From: Mactromeris polynyma
Lineage: Eukaryota > Mollusca > Bivalvia > Venerida > Mactridae
Direction: 5' to 3'
Length of the DNA stretch: 64,000 bases
Assembly (NCBI GenBank): GCA_032209605.1
Contig: JASFXZ010000033.1
Location: 526,001-590,000 of the forward strand
Shown: piece by piece, positions 32,201 to 43,493 of the stretch
How positions within the stretch are numbered: the first letter of the stretch is position 1
Layout: every line of letters starts with the position of its first letter
The notes under the pieces: generated by a model
The model's input: the letters and a program-made list of their open reading frames with translations, nothing else
Database searches by the model: none
Told to the model about the DNA's origin: nothing
Made by a program: the position numbers and the translations under genes

Positions 32201-33841
32201 GACTATCTGTGGCTCGATCTGTTAATGGCCAACCAATTTCCGGACGGAACAAATCGTGGCAAATTATTAGCCTCGTTCTGTGTTTTATCCATGTCACGTG
32301 ATTTTCTATAAACACAACGAATCTTGACAGGTGGCAAAGAAATAATTATAACTTTTATATATTTACAGAGATGTCTGCCGTAAATATATCCGCCATGGAT
32401 CACATAATTGGTGACGTCACATGTAAGTATCTGTACGTGCTGAGATTTGGTGTAAACTGATAAGCTTTCGAAATGAACCCACGTCTAGGTAGGAACAACA
32501 CTCTGGTCAAGGAAGCTAGCCCGCCAATTTATTTTGAAACTCTTCCCTACATTATAACAAAGTGATCTGAAACATTGAATGTGATTATGCTAGGCGTACA
32601 TCGACCTTTTTTCAATAGTTTATTTGAATCATAAATGTCGTAGCTTACTGCAATCAAAATTAACAGATCTGTTTCCATTAGTTTTTCAGAAACTATGAGA
32701 AATAGTACTAGCGGGTTAGCACTGTTGACCAGTATGTATTGTATTATCGTAATAACCATCTATACTTTACCTTGAATATGCAGTGAGCAACATCAGCTAT
32801 GACAGCATGATTTGCATTATATAAATACATGATGTACGAGACGTTTTGGATCTGTTTCAGGATAAGGAGTTGAGGGACGAGTTGATTTGGTACTTTACTT
32901 CACATTCCGTTAACTTGCGATGTATCTGTAGATATTAAACGTGAACATGTTGTCTATGTTCATCCTATCAGGTATCAATACATGCAGATCATTTTGTACT
33001 CACATAACGATCTGTTTGAGCGTTGAGCTCTTTGCCTTGAGCATTCAGTATCATAGAAACAATTACAACACATGCGTGCCAGTTTGAAGGAGGAGGATGC
33101 ATGCTGGATTCCCACTTCCCTGTTCACAGTGTACATGTTGTGATTGTCTGATTTGTATCTCCTGTAGGTCCTGGCTTTCTGTTTGACAGTACTACATCAA
33201 GTACATATGTTGAAATCATAGAAAATGGCAAAACAATGAAAGCCAAAGCCAACAAAGGGAACACAACAAGACGCACTGGAAGGGAGCAAGGTAGATTTGC
33301 TATCTATCGTGGTGCAATGGCAACCCGTCCATTCCAAAAGGCAGGTTTGTATTACTTCGAAGTAGGCATAGTCTACAAAATATCGAAGCTCATTAGACAG
33401 GAACATGTCTTCGAGGTTGGTTTATCAAAATTAGATTGTACTGACCGACATCCGTCTGTAGATTGTCATCCCTATGCATGGTGTGTCAGTGCACGTGGTT
33501 GTCACGTGTGTGGCAAGGTCTGTTTACAAACTTGGCATAATGGACAATTATTGTCTCACTCGGCGATTTCTGCAAGGACGAAATCACCACCAGGTACCTT
33601 TATCCGTCTCTATTTCGGGTTTCTGTTAGATGCTGAACGCAGGCACTGGATTATCATCGACATAAAGAACAAGAAAGTTATCTTCCGATTTAAGAACCTC
33701 GTCGTGTCTGAGATGTCTGAACCCCTGTGGCCTGTATTTGCTGTGTATAACCCGGAAGTGGTTCAGACTGTGATGACATTAAAGACTGGACGGGTTATTG
33801 ACGTAGTTCCAGAAGAGGCTTTGGATGCTTTGGCTTCGTGA
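28949..33841 (+). CDS. TRIM-type E3 ubiquitin ligase, six exons, 750 aa
   Basis: Exons: 28949-29236, 29819-30776, 31208-31432, 31785-31838, 32369-32422, 33168-33841. Phases agree throughout; 2253 nt give 750 residues plus TGA. A C3HC4 RING (C26, C29, C45, H47, C50, C53, C65, C68) should bind an E2 and transfer ubiquitin. B-box 1 has C106, C109, C120, C123, C128, C131; B-box 2 has C166, H171, C180, C190, C193, H198, H204. A charged coiled coil (about 205-330) should dimerise the protein. A filamin-type immunoglobulin repeat follows (about 395-482: GGADIRVDIIDPSGRRGNA, GDGRYKAMYMPKSIGKHRA). Two 18-residue spacer exons lead to a B30.2/SPRY-like C-terminus (about 527-750), probably the target-recognition domain. 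Filamin plus SPRY-like is uncommon; filamin TRIMs usually end in NHL repeats. Expected to be cytoplasmic. Bivalves have many TRIM genes, so orthology is not claimed. Confidence 0.88.
29819..30776 (+). CDS. TRIM gene exon 2: B-boxes and coiled coil
   Basis: Residues 97-415. Acceptor CATATTCCAG|GTGCAG; donor GACG|GTAAGC, phase 1. It holds both B-boxes, the coiled coil and the first strand of the filamin repeat. Confidence 0.9.
30903..31070 (+). repeat. Dispersed repeat, copy B, in TRIM intron 2
   Basis: Partner of 9163-9325. This copy is longer by GCGAATTAATT after ATGACGT. It ends about 140 bp before the exon 3 acceptor. Confidence 0.8.
31208..31432 (+). CDS. TRIM gene exon 3: filamin-like repeat
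   Basis: Residues 416-490. Acceptor TATGCAG|GTGG; donor CTAG|GTATGG. Filamin signature G-x-Y-x-x-x-Y-x-P-x-x-x-G-x-H seen as GRYKAMYMPKSIGKH. Confidence 0.88.
31785..31838 (+). CDS. TRIM gene exon 4: 54-nt spacer exon
   Basis: Encodes DQDSHRHTSRPMQTATPS (491-508). Flanked by TCTTCAG and GTGAGT; phase 1 in and out, so it can be skipped without a frameshift. Confidence 0.75.
32290..32352 (+). repeat. Short duplication, copy in TRIM intron 4
   Basis: ATGTCACGTGAT, CTATAAA, AACGAATC and GAAATAA-TATAAC in order, matching 33855-33919 in the 3' UTR of the same gene. Confidence 0.6.
32369..32422 (+). CDS. TRIM gene exon 5: 54-nt spacer exon
   Basis: Encodes EMSAVNISAMDHIIGDVT (509-526). TTTACAG and GTAAGT borders; phase 1 both sides and the same length as exon 4, but not similar in sequence. 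Confidence 0.75.
33168..33841 (+). CDS. TRIM gene exon 6: B30.2/SPRY-like C-terminus
   Basis: Residues 527-750 and TGA. Acceptor CTCCTGTAG. Contains GLYYFEVGI, VFEVGLSK, HPYAWCVSARG, WHNGQLLSH, and LWPVFAVYNPEVVQTVMTL, a B30.2-like progression of strands. The usual LDP and WEVE motifs are only weakly recognisable. Confidence 0.82.
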
Positions 33842-33923
33842 ATTGTTGTTATCGATGTCACGTGATATCTATAAATAGAACGAATCAATCCCGTCATATA
33901 GCAACGAAATAACTATAACATTT

Positions 33924-33929
33924 AATAAA
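33924..33929 (+). terminator. Polyadenylation signal AATAAA, TRIM gene
   Basis: AATAAA 83 nt after the TGA; the 3' UTR would be about 100 nt. Confidence 0.6.
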
Positions 33930-33944
33930 CATGACTTAACCGGT

Positions 33945-34895
33945 ATGCACATTCAGTGTAACATTTCAGGGTTCGGGATTTCTTTTGTCATTAAACTTTG
34001 TGTTGTTTGAAGTGAATTTGGTTTGTGAAGTTCTGTTATGTATACAAGCGAATATCATCCGTGCGTGAACACTATTATAGTAGAATTCATCTGTACTGAC
34101 TTCTTCAGCTTTTGATTGATGTATGAATTTCGTTTCGTAACGACATTTAAATGCATTTTTTATCTGTTGATTTACATTGTATGTATTTAAATTATAATAT
34201 GGCAACGACGTGTATAAGTTATATAAAGGAATACAAACTAGAAACGATGGGGGAAATTGCAGACTAAAATGTGCGTGCATTATGAAACTGTATTAAGAAA
34301 CTTGATCGGGCCTTCAATGCTGCCGAACAATAATAAGTAAGATAGATCTAACAGATTCTTACAAATACGTTTTCCGTTCGAAAGCCATTAAGTCTAGATG
34401 TTGTTCTGACAATCCCTTCAAGTGGTACAAAATTGCATATTATTCCACTTTTACATTTTTTTTAAATGTAGCAATGAAAAATACATTATGTGTGTTGTAA
34501 TGACTGTTGTCTTTTTTACTCATGGATTTGTGTAAGGATCGCTGGTAACTGATAAAAGGCTGATCGTCTAAAAAAATGTATCGGAACTATCTTTCAGCAT
34601 CGGTCGCTTATTCCGATACCGCCATATGGCAGCGAAATCATATATGTCGGCACTCCATCAAATGCTCGAACAAAAACAAACAGTGTTACTAACTTAGTAA
34701 AGTCATAGGTGGTTATCGACCAAGTAATAGCCGAATTATTATTAGGTTTATCTATAAATAAGTTTACTAAAATTATTTGTACAATTAGATGTAACTAATA
34801 TTAGAGTCAATCATTCCGAGCCGTTTAAGGCCTCCATTTCTTCATCGGTGACGACGTGTATACAAATGATTTGCAATAAAAGATTTTAGGAACAA
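33945..34895. other. Convergent intergenic region
   Basis: Lies between the TRIM gene end and the VirK-like gene end on the other strand. AT-rich; I see no gene or repeat family in it. Confidence 0.5.
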
Positions 34896-34900
34896 GAATA

Positions 34901-34906
34901 TTTATT
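34901..34906 (-). terminator. Polyadenylation signal AATAAA (minus), VirK-like gene
   Basis: TTTATT on the plus strand, 11 nt beyond the stop codon of the minus-strand gene, implying a very short 3' UTR. A second TTTTATTG lies 20 bases further. Confidence 0.45.
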
Positions 34907-34916
34907 TCTGTGCAAG

Positions 34917-35176
34917 TTACATTCCATGAGCAAATGCATTAAATGTTCCACCAGGCATCCCCGTCTCCAGCGTACAGTATGACACGTGCTCGTGCACAAG
35001 ATCCTGATACAAAGGTCGACCACGGGTATCAATGACTTCTACTGTTCGATTTCCCATCATATTCAGGTTAATAACATCAAGAACGTGCATGTCATGTCTG
35101 ACGTCATAATGTACGGTCTGGTCGACAGAAGAAATAATTAAACTCGTCTTAGTATCTTCTGAAGGCAGCTCGTAAT
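34917..35176 (-). CDS. VirK-like gene, last exon
   Basis: Acceptor TATGTATCAG; starts completing Asn, then YELPSEDTKTSLIISSVDQT and ends NAFAHGM-TAA. Confidence 0.75.
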
Positions 35177-38100
35177 CTGATACATACAAAAAGACAAATC
35201 AAACAGTAACATAGAACGATACAGTACAACACACTATGATATAGTGTACACTACAACAACAAACCATGAAATAGTGTACAGTGCAACACACCTTGATATA
35301 GTGTACACTACAACACACCATGATATAGTGTACAGTGCAACATACCATGAAATAGTGTACAGTGCAACACACCTTGATATAGTGTACACTACAACATACC
35401 ATGATATAGTGTACAATGAAACACACCATGATATAGTGTACAGTGCAACATACCATGATATAGTGTACAGTGCAACACACCATGATATAGTGTACAGTGC
35501 AACACACCATGATGTAGTGTACAGTGCAACACACCATGATATAGTGTACAGTGCAACATACCATGATATAGTGTACAGTGCAACACACCTTGATATAGTG
35601 TACAGTGCAACATACCATGATATAGTGTACAGTGCAACACACCTTGATATAGTGTACAGTGCAACATACCATGATATAGTGTACAGTGCAACACACCTTG
35701 ATATAGTGTACAGTGCAACATACCATGATATAGTGTACAGTGCAACACACCTTGATATAGTGTACAGTGCAACATACCATGATATAGTGTACAGTGCAAC
35801 ACACCTTGATATAGTGTTCAGTGCAACATACCATGATATAGTGTACAATGAAACACACCATGATATAGTGTACAGTGCAACATACCATGATATAGTGTAC
35901 AGTGCAACACACCATGATATAGTGTACAGTGCAACACACCACGATATAGTGTACAGTACAACACACCATGATATAGTGTACAGTGCAACACACCATGATA
36001 TAGTGTACAGTGCAACACACCATGATAGAGTGTACAATAAAACACACCATGATATAGTGTACAGTGCAACACACCATGATATAGTGTACAGTGAAACACA
36101 CCATGATATAGTGTACAATACAACACACCATGATATAGTGTACACTACAACACACCATGATATAGTGTACAATACAACACACCATGATATAGTGTACAGT
36201 AAAACACACCGTGACATAGTGTACAGTGCAACACACCATGATATAGTGTACAGTACAACATACCTTGATAAAGTGTATAGTACAACATACCATGATATAG
36301 CGTACAGTACAACACACCAATATATAGCGTACAGTACAACACACCATGATATAGTGTACACTACAACATCACACCATGATATAGTGTACACTACAACAAC
36401 ACACAATGATATAGTGTACAGTACAACACACCATGATATAGTGTACAGTACAACACACCATGATATAGTGTACAATACAACACACCATGATATAGTGTAC
36501 AATACAACACACCATGATATAGTGTACAGTGAAACACACCATGATATAGTGTACAATACAACACACCATGGAATAGTGTACACTACAACACACCATGATA
36601 TAGTGTACAATACAACACACCATGAAATAGTGTACACTACAACACACCATGATATAGTGTACAATGAAACACACCATGATATAGTGTACACTACAACACA
36701 CCATGAAATAGTGTACACTACAACAACACACCATGAAATAGTGTACAGTGCAACATACCATGATATAGTGTACAGTGCAACACACATTGATATAGTGTAC
36801 ACTACAACACACCATGAAATAGTGTACAGTGCAACACACCATGATATAGTGTACAGTGCAACACACCATGATATAGTGTACAGTGCAACACACCATGATA
36901 TAGTGTACAGTGCAACACACCATGATAAAGTGTACAGTGAAACACACCATGATATAGTGTACAGTGCAACACACCATGATATAGTGTACAGTACAACACA
37001 CCATGATAAAGTGAACAACACGTACACCATGATATAGTGTACAGTGCATCATATCATGATATAGTGTACAGTACAACACACCATGATACATTGTACAGTA
37101 CAACACACCATGATATACTTTACAGTACAACACGTCTAGTTTATATCTACAGATTAAATCTAGATTTTAAGAAACGTGCATTAAATCTCTGTAGCATAAA
37201 ACTGAATTGAGTGTCTGACTTACTTGGGATTTGACCACCAAAATTGGAGAATGAATGCTCCCGACCACCTCTACATAAGAAAGACATTGCTTGAAAATGC
37301 ACGCCACTTCCAGCGTTGAGCGCCGCCACGATATCGTCAAAGCTCTGTAGACGCTCGGGTTCTTTTTCAGACGTCTGAAAATTGATATTCCCCCTGCAAT
37401 GCATTATGTTTAAATTAGTATACAAGTCTACTCAAACACACATTATATGTGTTCCGTTTTAAATACATGCATATATATAAGTCGCATATAAAACAATGAA
37501 TTAAATGCGTAAACAGACAGTAATAATAATCTTACGTTACGTTTTGTGCGGCCAGGGTACATTTTCTGCTGTCCATTGAGACAACGATGTTGTAGTCCGC
37601 AGTGTACACAACAGTTCTTACAGTACCTGTTTCATTTCCCCATATCTCTACTTCTCTTACTACATGTAACAACTTATCTACAAATACAGACGTATATACG
37701 TTTTAATGGCGTTAAGTATATTTGTACGATCATATTAATCTTCATCGCATTTGTTTCCCTTTACAAGTTGCAGAGACGCAGTGGTCTCCCTTTTCAACAT
37801 ACAGAGATGGATGCATTGGTCTTCCTTTAGAATGTACATAGATGCAGTAGTCTCCTTTTAGAAGGCACTTCGATGCAGTGGTTTCCCTTTAAAATGTACA
37901 GAGATGCAGTGATCTCCCTTTACAACAAACAGAGATGCAGTGGTCTCCCTTTACAACATACAGAGATGCAGTGGTCTCCCTTTACAACATACATATATGC
38001 AGTGGTCTCCCTTTACAACATACAGAGATGCAGTGGTCTCCCTTTACAACATACAGAGATGCAGTGGTCTCCCTTTACAACATACAGAGATGCAGTGGTC

Positions 38101-39074
38101 TCCCTTTAAAAGGTACAGAGATGCAGGGGTCAACCTTTAAAAGGTACATATATGCAGTGATCTCCCTTTACAAAGCTCAACATCATGTAACATATATAAT
38201 AACAATAACACGTCAAGTCATACAGATGAGATTTCTATTGACATTGTGGGATTTTCTCAGTCTGCGGCTGATATTACCATCTATGTATAGATACCGGCAT
38301 ATAGCGCATACAATCTCAGAATTTAGCACAGGGGCTTTATTCACAAACATTTCAAGACTGAAATTCAGAATTAGACAACTTAAGTTATATTTCCATCTGT
38401 TCGTTTCCATTATATTTAAACTAATGAATTGTTTTGCGAACAATAATTGTTACTCAATGTACACCATTTACAGTAAAATGTATGACACTATAACGCCGTA
38501 GAAGCAAAAGGAACATTTGACATTCTAAAGTCTGAGTTTCAGTCTCGTAATGTTGATGAAAAAGTCCCGTCTGAAGTATAATATATTCGCGAGAACAAAC
38601 TATATGGGGGTGTTTGTAAACTGGGTATATTCAATTTTATTAGAAGAATGCATTTTACTGGGCAGTGTGTTCTTGACTTGATCAGGACTGGCTATGTAAT
38701 TTATTCATTTACATGAATAAACTAGAAGTGTATTATTATAATTGTGTAGATTAGAATCACCCCAACAACGTACGCCTTGTGATAAAAGTTAATAAAATAT
38801 ACAAAACCACCAAATTTTGTGAAAAGTGAACAAACCTTGGTTGTACAACATTTTTTTATCAAAGAAGACCATAAACGGTACGTCTGATATGTCTCTGTCA
38901 TTGAAAGACCTCCATGTTTGAACATGTCCACCAAAAGTCTCCACAAAACGGTCGTCACCACCACTGATCACATCACACTGAGCCAGGTGAATATTGTAAT
39001 GTAGGGAGCGACCAGATAATACCGTGGATGATGCACCATCGTAGCCGAACACAGACAATGCTTCGTTCACCTTG
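34917..39074 (-). CDS. Protein with two VirK-like domains, last four exons (5' end not found)
   Basis: Exons in transcript order: 39074-38836, 37677-37536, 37393-37224, 35176-34917. Phases agree (1-base, 2-base, 1-base and 2-base starts) and give 269 residues plus TAA. Two halves resemble each other: VNEALSVFGYDG ... SLHYNIHLAQCD ... FGGHVQTWRSF, then VEIWGNETGTVRTVVYTADY and SRKC; and FDDIVAALNAGSGVHFQAMS ... LC ... FGGQIPNYEL, then INLNMMGNRTVEVIDTRG and VSYC. The pattern AL-x-x-G ... hydrophobic strand ... C ... GG-x-I is that of VirK-like proteins, which in molluscs are probably secreted; function is unknown. N-glycosylation sequons (NET, NVT, NRT) and spaced cysteines support secretion. 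An N-terminal exon with a signal peptide should lie above 39.1 kb but was not found. The family call is by pattern only. Confidence 0.68.
35221..37135. repeat. 27-bp minisatellite in the VirK-like gene, about 70 units
   Basis: Unit ACACCATGATATAGTGTACA + GTGCAAC, with GTACA/ACTACA, CCTTGAT and CATGAAAT variants. The stop-poor 27-bp period yields ORFs up to about 600 codons on both strands. The array starts about 45 bp beyond the last exon's acceptor. Confidence 0.95.
37224..37393 (-). CDS. VirK-like gene, penultimate exon
   Basis: Acceptor AATGCATTGCAG; donor CCCAA|GTAAGT. Encodes NINFQTSEKEPERLQ, FDDIVAALNAGSGVHF and FSNFGGQIP. Confidence 0.75.
37536..37677 (-). CDS. VirK-like gene, internal exon
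   Basis: Acceptor GTATTTGTAG; the donor is AC|GTAAGA, chosen over GTAACG four bases earlier because it keeps phase with the next exon. Encodes KLLHVVREVEIWGNETG ... VVSMDSRKC. Confidence 0.72.
37755..38185 (+). repeat. 31-bp minisatellite, about 13 units
   Basis: Unit ACAGAGATGCAGTGGTCTCC + CTTTACAACAT. It decays at both ends (AAAAGGTACAGAGATGCAG). Lies in the intron between the first two recognised VirK-like exons. Confidence 0.93.
38354..38546. mobile_element. 193-bp inverted-repeat element, relative of 5221-5345
   Basis: Left AAGACTGAAATTCAGAATTA, right (reverse) GAGACTGAAACTCAGACTTT. Same intron of the VirK-like gene. Confidence 0.6.
38836..39074 (-). CDS. VirK-like gene, first recognised exon
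   Basis: Acceptor candidate CATTTGTACAG|C; donor CCAAG|GTTTGT. Encodes KVNEALSVFGYDGASSTV and LSGRSLHYNIHLAQCD, then FGGHVQTWRSFNDRDISDV. The acceptor is the least certain border; the frame stays open upstream to GTATGCAG at about 39151. Confidence 0.68.
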
Positions 39075-39151
39075 CTGTACAAATGAACCACAGGCACTCG
39101 ATTCAGAAAATAAAATATGCAACGCAAAATAATACCGCCTGCATACCCTAG

Positions 39152-40206
39152 ACGGGTATTTCACTGGCAACACGAATCTTATCTAGTTAACCGTTAGTGT
39201 AATACATCATAATCAAGCACCAAAGGTGTCGACAGCAAGGGGCTCACTACAGATCCCAGACGTCACTTCGACATATTTATTTTACCTATCACAATAGTCT
39301 ATCAATAACACTTTGTTATTTCAGTAAATAAAATAGTATAGGAGTTAAACACACAAGATTGTATACATATAATTGGTATATACTGTCAGAAGGATGGATG
39401 GATCATGTATCATGGTACTTATATTATCAAAACTACAGGCATGATGACAATAAAACAAAAAGTATGTTTCGTAAATCGTCGATATTCAACGGAACGATGA
39501 CGGAAAATTTCATTTCCCATGATTTCAATATACATGTACGTATAATTGTTCGTCGGATATATTATATGTTGCACCGTTTTCTTGTACATTTGTATACTTA
39601 TATCTGCCTACTGCTATCATCCGCTGCCTACTGTACACTATCTTATACTATCGTCCGCTGGTTTGTTTTCAGTGCATTTCACGCGTGATACGGCTGCGAC
39701 GTATGCAGACATTTCTGTAATTTGCAATATTTGATCACCAAGTTTCTTTGGGGTCCTTTCTTTTGCGTAAGTGAAGTCAGCTCAAATCAGTTTTAAAGTT
39801 GATATCGCAAATGTTTACCGCTATTTTTTTTTGGTTAGACAATGACTACTTTCTTCAGGTGTATGTAGCCTTTGGCGGTTCAGAATGAAATACTTGGGAT
39901 GACTCATCCGATGAGTGTCCGCGGATTTCGCCTACTATAGCAATTGGCTCTGACGAGCCCCTTGCTAAAAAGGTTAGTGGTGGCAGTTCTGGGCACTTTC
40001 AAGCCTGTTTCTAGTCTTATGATATTTAACTAACCGAAAATGTATCACGAATATTAACTAGATATAGATAATAATCGCAATAATTAAGTGGTTAACACGA
40101 AACAATTCGCGAACGCTATCATGCTAACTGGTGGCAGTAATACGCCACCATACTTTCGATACCGAGGGATCGTTTAATTGAATTATTTTATACTTATAGT
40201 TTTTGT
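39152..40206. other. Non-coding stretch upstream of the VirK-like exons
   Basis: No supported exon. It should be intron or 5' region of the VirK-like gene. Nothing else recognised. Confidence 0.4.
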
Positions 40207-40211
40207 GGAAT

Positions 40212-40620
40212 CAGGCGCGTAGCTGCACCTAAATCTATGTGCAAGCCTGAATGAGCGGCAAAGCCGCCAATATGCTAGGGGTGTCTGGGGGCATGCCCCC
40301 CAGAAAATTTTGAAACCGTTGAATGTAAATGGTGACATCTGATGCCTTTTTAGCCGGATTTTTCGAGAAAAATTCCGGCTTATAGATTGGCGAAAACCCT
40401 ATGTCCAAACTAAGCAGATTGACCGAGTTTCATTCGTCAGCGCAATATTGATACCTCTTTTTATTTACAATTTCTCTTACTAAAGCAAGAAGCTTGTGCG
40501 CTGATCAATGATGTGGATAGTCTGGTACCCGACTACGAAACGGAAACACTACTTTAGAGTAAAATCGGGAAAATAATGTGCAAGCCCGGGCTTTTTGGCG
40601 TAAGGGCAGCTACGCGCCTG
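40212..40620. mobile_element. 409-bp hAT-like MITE with 5-bp target duplication
   Basis: Both ends read CAGGCGCGTAGCTGC inward. GGAAT flanks at 40207-40211 and 40621-40625. The interior includes CTAGGGGTGTCTGGGGGCAT, shared in altered form with 42949-43118. Confidence 0.82.
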
Positions 40621-41334
40621 GGAATCATTTTATTACTGTGTGTCATAAGTTGACGTTATACTGTGCTTATATCGTACTTACCACACTGACAGAATCAAAA
40701 TTGCTGAAATGAGACAAAATACACCATAACTTAATAACAGAAACTGTGCGCTTGCTGATTTTTAACTTCTAAGTCACCATGATTTCTCGGATCAATATTT
40801 GCTGCCATAACTTGCACATGTTCTCGGGCAACCCGGATATAACAATAAATGTCACTGGTAGATCTATCGAACACCAAACCAAGAAGAAAATACAAAGCGA
40901 ATTTTATATTGACCTTTACCATCACGACGAAGTTTCGAGAAAAACAATCAAATTTAAACGCTAATTTGTGTTGCGTTTGATGTCTATGACGTCACCTTAG
41001 CGTCAACACGATAAGCAACTTGCAACAATGGTGAAATTTGAACTAACAAGAGCATAGTTGGTTGTTATTTTGTTCCGTGTGCAAGTATCTAAATCAAAGC
41101 GCTCAAATCGCTAAATATTGTGTAATTTCTAAGCCATCTCCGACGAAGTGGTCTCCCAGTCATCGCTGTAAAATAAATGAAATTTAAACTAAAAGTGGCC
41201 TCCCTTTACAAAGTATCGAGTCCCTTTCCTTCGCAAACATTTTAACTTTTTTATACATTACATTTTTATACATTAGATATTGACAGTGTTCCGGTTATGT
41301 TACAAAGATTTAAGCAATGTAAGAGGTTAAATGA

Positions 41335-41990
41335 AACAAGAAGGTCAAGGTCACAGGTCACTCACCTGAGACAACAAGCACAAGTTAAACAAATCGACAA
41401 CGACAAACGATATCAACAATGACATAGCAACTTGACGTTATAAAGACAAACATTCTGTTCCAGGTTCGTGCATATCAGGCAGAAAATGTGGCCTCCAGAT
41501 TATTAACAAGGATTCTCTAAAATTTGACTGTGTGGCCTAGTTTGTTTACCAGGGTTCATGTTGTTCATGTCTGAAATGTGGCATCTAGAGTGTCTGCAAG
41601 GATTTTCTAGATTTGTCACCGCGACCTTGATTTTAATCACACGTGACCCAGGGCCCACTTGGATTTTATTAAGAAAATTATTCCACGTCGTTCAGGGAAA
41701 AATGCGGCATATAAAGACCCTTTGACTTAGTTTTTGACCCCTTCGTGACACTGTATCAAATAATACTTGCATTGCATTTTAAAGAAAAATACACAATTTT
41801 ATGATGTTCCCTTCTGTTCAGATAGAATATATGGCCTCTAGAGTCCTAGCAAATAGTGTAAGCAAGTTTCATTAGGATTGGGCCAGAATTGTGACATCTT
41901 GAGTGTCCACAAACAAATTGTGGACGGAAGACGGACGAGCAGTCGCTTGGAAGACGGATATATAATCTTACCATGTGTACTTTTTGGTCA
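41335..41990. repeat. Degenerate dispersed repeat of bivalve type
   Basis: Contains AAGGTCAAGGTCACAGGTCA and several rounds of TGTGGC-TCTAGAGT-T-AACAAGGATT. Such text recurs within the block at intervals, pointing to an old tandem element. No ORF. Confidence 0.45.
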
Positions 41991-42948
41991 CGAGAGTTAA
42001 AAATGAACTTCGTACTTTGAGATCTGGCAACCAGTTTGAAACTTATGTATCATACTAAACATATTTAAAATATGTACTTAACTTGCTTGTAGATTTGGAA
42101 GGATCGTTCCAGTGACGGACATGAGTGATAATGCTATCAGTTTGGCAAATGACATACCGAGTTTCACACAACTGTATCACCAATGTTTGACCGTACAAAA
42201 ACAACAACTACACAATTTACGAACAATTCAATTCAGGCTTAGCTATTATGCATTGGTTACTATTCAAAAATTAGTAGCAAAACTGTATACATTAACGTAT
42301 TCTGTAGCAAACATAACTCACAGATATACATGTTAGAATGTGACAATCTAAAATGACCATTACCTGTCAGTACAGAATAAATCGACTTCATGTCTGTGTG
42401 GTATTTCTTTAAATGTTCCAATTTACGATTACAATCATCTTATCTGTTTGTAGTGGTAGTTTGCCCTATTTATACATCCAATTTACGAGTGGGCTGGTCA
42501 TGTTGTAACTATGTTTAATTCAAATAACTTCAATATGTAAGCAGTTAATTGAATATACTTACTTTACAATAAACCACTTTGACAAATAGTTGACCTGATG
42601 GCACGCCCCCCCCCCCCCCTTGCCCACCTCTGAATCCACCTATAGAACTTTATAGGGAGACCATTCTCTGTGAACATGGTCAACAATGTACTACGTTCTG
42701 TCACATTTCCCCAATTTTTTATAACAAACCTAAGACTTCTAAACAATTTAACATGCTTTCGAGTTTTTCTGCCTCCGTTAAACAAGTTCGATGTTTTGAT
42801 ATATACTCAGTACATTTACTTAGCGATGGGTGGTCAGTAACTTCATAGAAAATTTCTTAAATTTCGCTCACATTTCAATAAAATTTCCTTGATAGTTTTC
42901 ATACTTTTAAATTTTCCAAATTAATTGGAATAAGAGATGGCTTCTGAT

Positions 42949-43118
42949 CAGGGGCGTAGCTAGCCCTCTATTCATGTGGATTCATAACTGTACTAGGGGG
43001 GTCCGGAGGCATGCCCCCCCCCCCCGGAAAATATAGAAAACAATGGTGCAATCTGGTGCATTTTGTCAGAATCATGTGGATTCAGTCGCGTACTCGCGTA
43101 TAGGCAGCTACGCGCCTG
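42949..43118. mobile_element. 170-bp hAT-like MITE with 5-bp target duplication
   Basis: Ends CAGGGGCGTAGCTAG and (reverse) CAGGCGCGTAGCTGC; CTGAT flanks at 42944-42948 and 43119-43123. A C-run is inside. Shorter relative of 40212-40620. Confidence 0.8.
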
Positions 43119-43493
43119 CTGATGGAGTCAGCTTTTGACGTTTGGCATATAACAAGGTAGTTAATCCGTGAACAGAACAGCTGATCGTCACCAATGACGT
43201 CATATTGCTGACACCAGGCAGGTATATTGTCCGTGAATTTCGTTAAGTGCGCATGTCAAAATGAGTGTAGAACAATGAGTTGCAATCTTATGGTGTGTTA
43301 ACTAAGACACAGTCTATTACTATGTCGAATACTCTATACTGTGATGCTGCAGTAAAGCAAAAGCCTGTGTTCCAAAAGTATTAATGGTTTATCCACTTAG
43401 TCGTGTGTCAACATATTATATCGTATCTTGTTCGCGCCCAGTGAGTATTTCAGCATATACATTGTACATGTAATAATATTTATATTTGTGTTT

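Noticed and set aside
35199..37133. ORFs of up to 598 codons on both strands
   Set aside because: 27-bp minisatellite within an intron of the VirK-like gene; the frames follow the repeat period and the two strands mirror each other.
40731..40922. Minus-strand ORF starting MVKVNIKFALYFLLGLVFD, considered as the missing signal-peptide exon of the VirK-like gene
   Set aside because: No donor in the required phase (two bases left over) was found, and the rest of the frame is not domain-like.
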